A stretch of DNA of 64,000 nt from Yponomeuta sedellus. Lineage: Eukaryota > Arthropoda > Insecta > Lepidoptera > Yponomeutidae. The notes below the pieces were generated by a model. The model saw only the letters and a program-made list of their open reading frames with translations. It was not told the origin of the DNA and searched no databases. Position numbers and translations under genes: made by a program. Location of the stretch: the NCBI GenBank assembly GCA_934045075.1, contig OW203723.1, forward strand, positions 24,021,615 through 24,085,614, in the 5' to 3' direction. The stretch's first letter is position 1; the number at the start of each line of letters is the position of its first letter. Below are positions 12,101 to 24,100 of the stretch, one piece after another.

Positions 12101-15100
12101 AGAGGCCGTGCTGCGCAGGAGGCTCGCGCTGCGGCTCGACGGACTGCGGCAGGCCGCGCCCGACCCCGACGTGGAGTTCGCGGACGCCGTCACCACGGTG
12201 AGGGCGCAGGGCTGGGGGACACGCCTGGGGTACTGCGGCAGTTCGCGGACGCCGTCACCAGGGTGAAGGCGCAGGGCTAGGGGTCACGCCTGGGGTACTG
12301 CGGCAGTTCGCGGACGCCGTCACCAGGGTGAAGGCGCAGGGCTAGGGGTCACGCCTGGGGTACTGCGGCAGTTCGCGGACGCCGTCACCAGGGTGAAGGC
12401 GCAGGGCTAGGGGTCACGCCTGGGGTACTGCGGCAGTTCGCGGACGCCGTCACCAGGGTGAAGGCGCAGGGCTAGGGGTCACGCCTGGGGTACTGCGGCT
12501 GTTCGCGGACGCCGTCACCAGGGTGAAGGCGCAGGGCTAGGGGTCACGCCTGGGGTACTGCGGCTGTTCGCGGACGCCGTCACCAGGGTGAAGGCGCAGG
12601 GCTGGGGGACACGCCTGGGGGACTGCGGCAGTTCGCGGACGCTGTCACCACGGTGAGGGCACAGCGGTGAGGGCACAGGGCTTGGGTACAGGCCTGAGAG
12701 ACTGCGGCAGGCCGCGCCCGATCCAGACTCGGAGTTCGCGGACGCCGTCACCACGGTCAGGGTTACAAGGGTGTGACGTACGCCACAGTGGGGATTCAGA
12801 GAGTAAGAACTAGAGGAGAAGGAAGAATAAGAGCGAAACATAGAGGGGAAGGGACAATGAAAGATACGGAGAAAGAGATAGGAATTGTGAAAACGAAAGG
12901 GAGAATGAGAAAATGCGATGGAGGAATAGGGAGAGAGATGAGAAAAGTAAAAAAAGGAAGGGAGAATGACAGGAGAAGAAAGGATAAAGGAAGAGTGAGA
13001 CTGGAAAAGTGAGAATTAATGGGACATTAAGAGAAGAAAGGAAAATCAGAGGATTAAAGGGGCAGTGAGAGTCAGTAGGACGAGAGAGAGCGCGATAGGT
13101 ACGTATAAAGCTAGAAGGAGAAGAAGCGAGCGCCGTTTCCCCTCTGGACATTGTTGACGGTGGGAGAAACTGACCTTACTAACTGCCAATGAAAATTAAG
13201 TGTTATTCCACTCACTTTCACTGTTTATCGGCGCTACGGCTTTGATCATTTGTTTTGGACGCTATCTCAAGATAGTTATCTTGAGATTATCAATCTTGAG
13301 ATTCAGCTTTAATTTAAAATAGGTACATTTAGCCTATTTCCTGATCCGATTTTCTCGTTTTGCAGCCCGTTATCGAGAAGAAGGACCTCATAGCACCTCA
13401 AACAGACAGCAAACCACTCTTTAACTATGTGCTTGATACTCTGCAGACTAAATTCGCTTCGGGGTAAGTGAGTCTATGGTTACTTTCAAAAACTAAATCG
13501 AGGTAAGTGAGGCAATGTTTACTTTCTTTTTAAAACTAAATCGAGGTAAAGGAGTCTATATTTTGAGTATTATCGCGTCCGTATAAAAGAAAGTTATAGA
13601 TTCACGTACTTCATACAATATACGAACACACAACTATGTGATTTGTATTCTCCAACCTACGCCCATGTCTTGATATTACAATAGTTTTCCACGACAATCG
13701 TTCGAAGCTAATCTTTACATTCATCTGAGCTGCGCCTCAATTCTGTACGTGCCTTCCACTACAATTACAGACAAATGGACGAGTCACGTGACGTATTTTT
13801 TTTATACCACTGGCGCCTTGACCGTGTACCGGCTCAGATTTAAAGCAGCAATGAAATTAAATCGCCATGTTTGTGTACTTTTCTCCATATACTACAATGC
13901 AGTAACATAATCTAGGGCCTGATGTAAGACCCCAACCCACAGCGACGCAAAAGCCTCTGCCGATGCGGAGGCCGACCCGCGGGCGGTCCACGTGGCGGAG
14001 TTCTACCGGTCGCTGTACCCGCGGCTGCGGGTGTCCGGCCGCCAGTACGGCTACGCGCGCTTCGCGGCGGAGCCGGAGCCGGCCGCCGCGCACGCCGCGC
14101 TGCAGGCGCTCTGCATACACCACTGCCTGGGGGAGGCGCCGGACTCCAGCGCCGAGCGGGAGAGTGAAGGTACCGTCTCTATTTTTGAATTTGTCTTCAG
14201 TAACATTCCAGTGCTGCAGGATGTGTACTTAGCGCCGCAGGTCTAGTCTCTCTTTCTTTCAATGACATTATAACTGTAACTCCAATAGCTCACTCTCTCT
14301 CTTTAGTAAGATTCCAGTGCAGCAGGGCCACTCTATGATTAGTGACCTTAGTGATCTCTTTTTAATTTGGCCTTTACTGACATTCCAGTGCTTAAAGGTA
14401 TTTTTTTAGCGCCGCAAGTTTATACTCTCTTCCTTTTAAGGACATTATAATGCCTGGGGCGAAGGCATCTCTCTCTTGAGAGACTTTCTAGTCCTGCAGG
14501 CCGACCTGCTCCTTAGTGACATTCTAGAACCGCAGGCTGACTCTCTAGTCACAAACCCTAGTAAAGAACCGTCCCCGTGTCACGGCAGCAGTACGGTTAC
14601 GCCCGATTAGCGGCCGAGCCGGAGCCGGTCGCCGGGCTGACCGCGCTGCAAGCGGTCTGTAAACAGCACTGCTCGGGGAAAGCATCGACTTGGCACGGGG
14701 AGTCAAAGAGTCAAGTTGCGGTCAATTCCTCTCTAGTGACGTTCAACCGCCGCTGGCCGAGATTGCTTGTAACTTTTAGTAACATGCCAGTCCTGCAGAA
14801 TGACTATCTTTCTCATTAGCGATATGGTAACAAATAGACTGAATAAACTAAATAGACAAAAACAATTTTTTATTCGAAATTCAGCGCTTCTACAAAATTA
14901 AAGCGTGTCGGTTCGATCTCGACCTGTCAATGTCGCATTCTCGTAGCGGCCGAAGAATAGTTGTTTCTGTGACCGCAGTGATCCAGCACTTCGCGGAGGA
15001 GGCGATGTATGTGGACACGCCTCTGGCGTGCGCCGGCCTGCTACACGGCGGGGCGGCGGGGGCGGGGGCGAGGGCGGGCGCGGGCGCGGGGACCAACGTG

Positions 15101-18100
15101 CGCGGGGACCAAGCGGCGGCCTGCGCGGCGCTGTACGCCGCCCTCATCAAGTGCAACGCGCCCGAGCTGCGGGACGAGGTCTACCTCACCAAGCCGCTGC
15201 AGGTCAGCCATCTTCGTTTCAAGACTACAGCTAGTCCTTCCCAGCGGTGTTCGTTTTCAACCCCTGTATATCCCCACTGCTGGGGCACGGGTCTCTTCCT
15301 GCGTTCCAGGAAGGTTAGGCCATACTCCACCACGGGGGCCAAGTCCGGGTTGGTGGAGGATTGTGAGACAGTGGCGGGCCTTACTGTCAGAAGTTATCAA
15401 GCCGCCTATAAGGCCTCTGACATGGCTTAACGACTGCCATTACATGGCAGCCGGCACCGACGGCTCAACGTGCCTTGCGAATCACGGAAACGCTCGGAAA
15501 AATGCCACTAGCGGTAGTACCGGAACGGTCACCCATCCCGCACTTGACCGCGCCTGTTATTGCTTAACTCGAGTGATTGATTCCAATCACTCGGTTCGAC
15601 TAGGCCACGAGCGCTTCAAACCCACGAGCGCTTCGGTGGTACCCGCGGTTTATCGATTCTCCCATGGGAATAAGACATTTCCCCGCAGTAAAACGTAGCC
15701 TATGTGTTAATCCAGGGTGTCAGCTAACTCCACAAATCGCTCGAGCCGTTTAGTCTTGAAGAAGTAACAAACATACATACTCACAAATTTTTGTCTTTAT
15801 AATATTAGGGTGAAGTGTGATTAGTGTGACTAGCCCCACCCTGTCGCGGCTACTACCGAGTTTGATTGTTGCGGGAATACTTCAAAGTATTCTGTCCGAA
15901 CCTTTAGCGGAAAATCTTCTTAGGAACCTTCTCGAACGACGTACTCACTGTACAGCCCGTACGTCTGGCGCACCCTTGGCAATAATCAGACAATCCCTAA
16001 CGCTAATAGCCAAATTCTTTCTCCACGATGGCTTACCATCGACACGTTAAGAAGAAGCGGAAACGCTAATATTATTTATAAATTTGTTGAGAATAACTTA
16101 GTAATCAGATCTATGTAGCTTTGATAATTATACAATTAGGTTACGATGAGGCTGACGTACCCGTTCTGCGGACAAAGCCGCTTGATAAATAAGATTGCAC
16201 AAAAGACTAGCCCGGCGGATTTCGTACCGGCTCCAAAAACATTTTGTGAAACGTCTTTCAGTTCGGTAGGAGGTAAGATCGCCTGCAACGAAAACCTGTC
16301 TGCCACTCTGACGTTATGTGACACTCCAGATCTCTATGAAACTTTATGCAACACTTTGTGCCAGAAGGGCTACTATAACATAAAGGATTATTTAGATGAC
16401 AATGATGTATGGAATTAAAGCCAGTACAATGCATGAGTTCTATGTTTTAGTAGTTCTACAATAATTATGTAAACTCTGTTAATTAAGGACTTTGAAAAGA
16501 CTAAGTTTGGTGTTCTTTTTGTCCATTTTTTATCCAAAATGATCTAGATTTGGAAATGAACATCTAGTTTGAATTGTAACATTCATTCAGCTGCAGTTTC
16601 TGCGCTATTTTGAACCTTTTCATTTCATTTCACTTTAGCTAGGACAGTACCCGAGTGTCAGGTCCTTACAATAGTAAACTCTTTAAAAAACCTATTTACG
16701 GCATTGGCACGTATAGCCAGATGTCGCGGGTTCGAATCACGGCATGGGTTGAATTTTTAGCCTCTCAATAGGTTTTTACAAATTGTCCTTAGCACGGGTT
16801 AGTGCATTAAAAAGAATATAATAGTATGCTCTGTCCCCAACAGCTGGCGCGCACGACGCTGAAGCAGAACAACGCGTCCGAGGAGCAGCTGCAGCTAGTG
16901 CGGGCGTGCCTGGATAAGCTGACCTGCGTGGCCGAGAGCGGCCGCCTGAGGGAGCTGGGTTGCCAGGTCAACGGGGCGCTCTTCGCCGGCGACGCCGACT
17001 ACCGCCGAGAGACTATACTGCGGCTGGCTAGGTGAGTCAAACAGTGAAATACGATTGACTGAAATGTGGCAGAACCTTCACAAAAAAGGTAGGTTATGCG
17101 AGTCATATGCGAGCGCATCAACGCCACCAAAATGAGAGTTGAAGTAGTCGCCGTGACCGAAATCGGTCGGCACTATCATCATCATCATCACGAGTGACTG
17201 AGACGAACTGACGTTTTCTGTTAAGGAGATTCGGGATGGAAAATAGCGCCACCAATGAAAAAAAAACATAGTTTTACACTAAAGCCGCGTTTTCACGGTC
17301 TTAGTGCGCTCGGACCGAGTGCGCCATCCGACTAAACTAATACTTCTGATTGGACGGTTTTTCGTGACTGCACTAAAATAGCCAATCAGAAGCATTAGTT
17401 TACTCGGATGGCGCACTAAGACCGTGAAAAAAACTGGCTTTAGTTATTATCGAAAAACGGCCGTTTTTGGCGGAAAGTGATAAAAGTCCTTGGTTGTTGA
17501 TTCTAGGTTCTAGACTTTAGGTTCTACAAATAGTTGTCGCAGTTGTTAAGATTTCTCATGTTCACTTTTAGATAAAAACTTAGTATAAAACAAGTTATGG
17601 TTTTTTACGTTGGTAGCGCTAGTTAGCACCTCTAATCACCTTAAGATTACAGTTTGTCTTTGTTGTGTAATTCCAAATTATCCACTGTTTTCTGGACTAT
17701 CCGGCGGCTATGTAGGTGAGTGAAAGAGACGTATGAAATAGACAGAGACCAACTTACGTTGTCTGCTTGTACGGGTAAACTGTAAGTTTTATGTGCCTTA
17801 GTTTATCTTTTTGGTGGAACGTCAAATTATCCACTGTTTTCGGGACTATCCTGCGGCTAGCTAGGTGAATCAAAAAGAAATATGAAATGGACAGAGACAA
17901 ACTGACGTTTTCTGTTTGTACGGGTAAACTGTACTTTAATGTGCTTTTTACCTTTTTAGTGTAATGTCAAATTATCCATTGTTTTTGGCACTATCTTGCG
18001 GCTGGGTAGGTGCGTGAAAGAGAATATATTAAACAGACAGAGATGGACGGACGTGTTCTGCTTAAACAGGTAAACTGTGCTTTAGTTCCTTTACCTTTTT

Positions 18101-21100
18101 GGTGTAATGTCAAATTATCCTTATGTTTTCGGGAGCAAAAGTGAAATACTAAATAGACAGAGACGAACGTTTTCTGCTTCAAGAGGTAGACTATAGTTTA
18201 GCTTTTTAGTGTAATGTCAAATTATCCACTGTTTTCGGGACGATCTTGCGATTGGCTGATGATTGAAAGAGAAATATTGTATTTTTATTTTTTCTGTGTA
18301 CTTTGTAAAGTACAAAGTGTGTATTTGAACAAAGAAGAAGAAATAATTCTTCTTTGTTCAAATACGAAATAGACAGAGACGAACTGACGTTTTGCCCAGC
18401 TGCAGCGAAACCCAAAAGGAGGGTAATGTGTTTAGTGCGTATGTATGTATGTATGTATGTAAGTATGTCCGATTCTATGTTCCCTCATAACTCCTTAACC
18501 ACCGGTCAGATTTTGTTAAACAAGGTGTCATTCGATTCGGCATCCTTGCGCGGGTGTCATAGGCTATATAAAATCATAATTATGCGATCAGAACCGTGAC
18601 GAAAAATAAAATTCGTGATTATTTATTAGTATAGTCATTAAAATTTTGTCCTTTTGTGTATAGGTGTTATTGTCTATTGTTGTTGTTATTCCCTTGCCTT
18701 GTGTAGAACTTTATTATAAGATATATATGTATGTTTATAATAAATTATAAGTTTATATAAGTAACGGTATGTAAGTGTATTATTATTAAACAAAACAAAC
18801 AAACAAACAAACAAACAAACAAAAAACTTTATTGTTATAAAAGTGTACAAAAATAGTGCCTGTATAAGTATAAGTATGTATCAATATTCAAATTTGCACT
18901 GGCTACCCGTCTTTCTAATTTCCTTTAGCAACTTTCCATCGTACGGTTGTCTGGAAGAAATTGCTTTTAGCAATAAGGCCGCCAATTGTACTATGTATAT
19001 TTGCAATTGTTTTGTATTTGTTGTTTTTCCAGTGTACAATAAAGAATATTGTTATGTTATCATCTCTCCCGTGGCGGGCAGGTCGTCTGACAAGCAGCAG
19101 GTGTGTTACGCGAGCGCGCTGGCGGCCAAGTACCGCGTGGGCGCGCTGGAGCTGTGGGCCGCGCGCGCCGCCGCCGCTCTGGCGGAGCCCGCCGCCGCAA
19201 GCCACCTGCCGCCGCCGCCGCCGCCCGACAAGAGCGCCGCCTTACACAGGTCAGCGGGGACCTTACCTTTTGGAGCTGAGACTGGTTAGGGTGGCAGCTT
19301 AGACAGGTCAGCGGGGAGCTTAGGGAGGTCGGGGGGGGGGGGGGGGCTTAGGGAAGTCAGCGGGGTGAGCTTAGAGTGTTAGTTTCTCCCCCGTCTAAGC
19401 TCCCCCGCTCACCTGTATAAGCTCTCCCGCTCACCAGTCTGCTATGAATTGTTATGTTATGAACTGGTGAGCGGGAGAGCTTATACAGGTGAGCGGGGGA
19501 GCTTAGAGAGGTTGGGAATGGTAGCTGAGACAGGTCAGCGGGGGAGCTTAGTGAGGTTGGGAGTGGTAGCTTAGACAGGTCAGCGGGGGAGCTTAGAGGG
19601 GTTGTGAGTGGTAGCTTAGACAGGTCAGCGGGGGAGCTTAGAGGGGTTGGGAGTGGTAGCTTAGAGGGGTTGGGAGTGGTAGCTTAGAGGGGTTGGGAGT
19701 GGTAGCTTAGACAGGTCAGCGGGGGAGCTTAGAGGGGTTGGGAGTGGTAGCTTAGAGGGATTGGGAGTGGTAGCTTAGAGGGGTTGGGAGTGGTAGCTTA
19801 GACAGGTCAGCGGGGGAGCTTAGACAGGTCGGGGGTGGTAGCTTAGACAGGTCAGCGGGGAGTTTAGGGAGGTGAGCGGAGGAGCTTAGACAGGTCAGCG
19901 GGGAGCTTAGGGAGGTGAGCGGAGGAACTTAGGCAGGTTAAGGGTGGTAGCTTAGACAGGTTAAGGGTGGTAGCTTAGACAGGTTAGGGGTAGTAGCTTA
20001 GACAGGTTAGCAGGGGAGCTTAGACAGGTCAGCGGGCGAAGTTTAGACAGTTCAGTCGGGGCAGCTTGGATTGGTCAGCGGGCACAGCTTAGACAGGTCA
20101 ACGGGGGCAGCTCGGACAGGTCAGCAGGGGCAGCTTAGACAGGTTAGCTGTGGCTGTACCCATAACTGATTCGTTAAATTATACTCGCTTTATACTTCTA
20201 TATTGGCATAGAATTGATGTTGTTTGTTCATAGAGAATCTCTTCTTGGTACGAAAGTGTATATAAAGGCGAGTCTCACAGTCCATTCCGACCTGTTTCCA
20301 AACTTTTCCAAATCCTTCCAGGCTCAAAGCGGATCTCTGGGACGAGCTAGAGGGTGACGACCACAACACCCTGATAAACTACTTCACCATCGTCAAGAAT
20401 GTCGACGAGAAGGCGCAAATCCTCGGCCTCACTGCCGCCGAGCACATCAAGCTGCTGAAGAAATTTAAAGCTGCTTCATCAAGTACGTGACTTAACCGGA
20501 TTGCTACATAAAATTATTAGAGTTCTTTTTACGTTACCGAAGTCCACAAGAAATCCTTATAGTTTCGACATGTCTGATTGTATGTCTGTTTGTCCGCCTG
20601 TCCGTGGTCTAACTCAGAGACGAATAGTACTAGAAAGCTGTATAAAATATTTAAAAAGTTGCTTTTAGGGTCCCCTACACCTAAATTTCTATCTATCTAT
20701 CTATAATCAGCCCACATCAACCCACTGCTGGGCATAGGCCTCCTTTTTATTGCGCCATTCCTCACGGTCCTATGCTAACCTGGTCCATCTCTGGCCCGCA
20801 ACCCTCACGATGTCGTCAGACCATCGTGTCGGTGGTCTGCCTAGCAACCTCCTTCCCTCCCTTGGCCACCACTCCGATACTGCCCTGGTCCACCGGCCGT
20901 CTTCCCTTCTAGCCAAGTGTCACGCCCATCTCCACTTTAAGTCTGTGATCCGCTCACCAACGTCTTCGACCTAAATTTAGGCATGCAATATTTTTGTCCT
21001 TCTACACTATAGTGTTGATTGTTCAAAAACATTGTGGGTATAGGGAGATCATTTTACGACATAGGGTTCCGTTTACGAAATATTAAGCGTCAAATATTAA

Positions 21101-24100
21101 GCGAAATATTAAGAGTAGGGTTTCCGACGATCTAAGGTTAAAGATGGCTGAGGTCAGAAGAAAGAGGCGTGCATTGGAGGAGGCTTATGTCCAGTCGACG
21201 AACATGGGCTGATTGATTGTTTAAGGCATTTCAAAGTACCATCATAGGGGACAGTCTTAAATCACACTTCACACTAATATAATAATGGCGAAAGATTGTG
21301 AGTGTGTATATTTGTTACTTCTTCACGTTTAAACGGTTGGAGCGATTTTAATAAAACTTGGTATAGAGTTAGCTGATACTCTAGATTAACACAGATGCTA
21401 CGTGTTCCTGCGGCAAAACATCTTTTCCTATTTGAAAATCGATAAACCGCGGGTGTACGGTCAGCAATTACTGAAAGAAGAAAAAAAGCTGCTAGCCTTT
21501 ACAGCGGGTAACATCGCGGGGCACAGCTAGTATACACATAACATTTACATGCAGACGCATACATTTTTTCTGGCTTCACACTAGAGGATGCCCAGTATCG
21601 TGGGGACCAGAAACAGCGACATCACAAACATGTGAACATCCAAGACCTGTTCGGATAGCATGGACGATTTGACTCTCTCTCGATGTCGAGTGAGAGACTT
21701 GCCAAGTCTAAAGTCCCAACATGCCAACCGGGACTCGAGATCGCTCGAGATAGCCCAAAGAGTGCGGTCTTGTCTATCAAAAAGTTATTATTGCCATATT
21801 AAATAAGAGTGTTGTTTTTTTTGCCTGGCAGCACTGTAAATATTATTACCTGTTTTTACCGATAGCCGAACATCACTAGAAAGTTAAGAACCGCGTTTTG
21901 TTCCGACGCAAGCAACTAATCGGAACCATTAATTTTTTTTAGTGTGCGCGCTATACAATAATAGTAACAAAACGCGTTCACGTCATTTTCGTTACAGCGC
22001 GTAATTTCTAATTTTTACTTTCGTGAAAAACATATTAAGGGGTGCCATAGAAAAGAATTGAAGAGCATATGATTGCGCCACCCTCTAGGCATGATGACTA
22101 TTGACCCAAGTCTTATTTATTCAAGTCAACAATCCATTATCAACACAAAATATATCTATTACAGCAAGAACACAAAAAAAACATTTAAAGAATTTGTAAT
22201 TTTTCTGTCAAATATAAGCTCTCGAGGCCTTGTCTTCAAATCCGTGGGTACCAGACATATGTCGGTCGCATATGTCAAAATTAGTGTCTATCTCGACCGA
22301 AATTATCTCGGCAGCGTCACCATGCTACTGCTTGTAGACATGTCTTGGTCTTCTCCATCTCGATCGCGATGGCCATGCTAAAGTCGAGACATCTCGGGCA
22401 CATCTCGAACTCGATAGAGAAACTGACATTTTTGCATAAAAAAGGGCGTTTCTCGAGCGGACCGCGCTAACTGGACTGTTTCGCCGCGGCCGGATTCCAA
22501 GCCTGTAAGGCGGGTGGTGACGCTTCCCCTCTCCCCGCAGAGCTGGACTACAAGCTGGTGGTGGGCGAGTAACTAAAGCTACAAGCCCCTAGAGCGGGCA
22601 ACATCGCGGGGCACAGCTAGTATTCACATAAAATTTACATATACAGGGCACACACATTACTTCTGGTCTTACACTAGAGGTTACCCAGTGTCGTGGGGAC
22701 CAGAAACAGCGACATCACAAACATGTGAACATCTAAGACCTGGGATTGTGTTTTACATAAGTTAGCGACACCTGTTTCGCCACGGCCGGACTCCAAGCCT
22801 GTTTGGCGGGTCGTCACCTTTCCCCTCTCCTGTAGGGCTGGACTACAAGCTGGTGGTGGGCGAGTAACTAAAGCTACTAGCCCCCTTCAGCGGGTAACAT
22901 CGCGGGGCACAGCTAGTATTCACATAACATAACATTTAGATACAGGGCCAGAGCCGAATTAACCTTAAGAAAGAGTAGGCAACTGCCTAGGGGCCCAGGA
23001 TCGACAGGGGCCCACTGCAGTTCGCCAAAAAAAAGTTTTTTTTTCTTTTTTTTTCAACGCATGTAACACTTTATACATACTATCTAGTATCTAATATTAG
23101 AACTAATATAATCCTTGGGAACGCAACTGGACTTCTTTCACGTTGGGGGAATCCCCGATTCGTTGGGTGCGGTAATCATTCCGAAACTTTCGAAATACGT
23201 TACTTGAAATAGATTAGGTAAAGAAAAGGGGCCCGAAAATTGTATTGCCTACAGGCCCATATAGGGTTAATGCGGCTCTGTACAGGGCACATACATTACT
23301 TCTGGCCCCTCACTAGGATTCACTGCGTCGTGGGGACGACGTCACAAACATGTAAACATCCAAGACCTGGCATTGTGTTTTACATAAGTTATGTAAAACA
23401 CCAGGGATTGTGTTTCGCCGCGGCCGGACTCCCGTAAGGCGGGTGGTGACGCCTCGGTTGGGGTGTAGCCTTGGGGGCGCTATGGGCCGAGGACTTAGAA
23501 AAATTTTGCAAATTTGATTTTTTTTTTTTTGTTCTTTTTTTTTGCAATCGGTTTAACACGTTAAAATAATACGTTTTTGTTCTTTGACTTTTTTTAATAA
23601 CATTGTTTATTGTGGAGTTATTCGACTATATATTTGGCATGATTTCCCCGCCGCCCCCAACTTTACCCACCAACCGACGCGTCCCCTCCCCCGCAGAGCT
23701 GGACTACAAGGTGGTGGTGGGCGCGGGTGCGGCGGGGGCGGCGGGCGCGGGCGCGCTGGCGGCGCACGTGGCGCGCGTGCTGTCGCCCGAGAGCGCGGCG
23801 CTGGTGGGCAAGCTGCTGCGCGCGCTGCCGCCGCCCGTGCGGCTGCCGCTGCCGCTCACCGCGCTCTACGCGCTCTGGCTCGCGCGACACTTCTTCAGCG
23901 TGAGTGCTTACCTTGTACTTATCTGTGTGCGGCTCACGCACTACTTCTTCAGCGTGAGTGCTTACCTTGTACTTATCTGTGTGCGGCTCACGCACTACTT
24001 CTTCACCGTGAGTACTTACCTTGTCGAATCGGCCCTTAATTGGATAAGCTCCAATTAAGGGCCGATTCGACCGAACTATTTATTAGCCTCTAAATAGGTT

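Noticed and set aside
12773..13151. Open frames on both strands in the purine-rich tract
   Set aside because: Low-complexity composition removes stop codons; no domain or splice signal.
15009..15698. 229-codon frame over exon 10 and repeat A
   Set aside because: It is the wrong frame of exon 10 running into a repeat; the NBAS frame with correct phases is different.
16146..16418. Cysteine-rich 90-residue protein gene
   Set aside because: No recognisable family, fused to a dispersed repeat and lacking gene context; kept only as a low-confidence frame.
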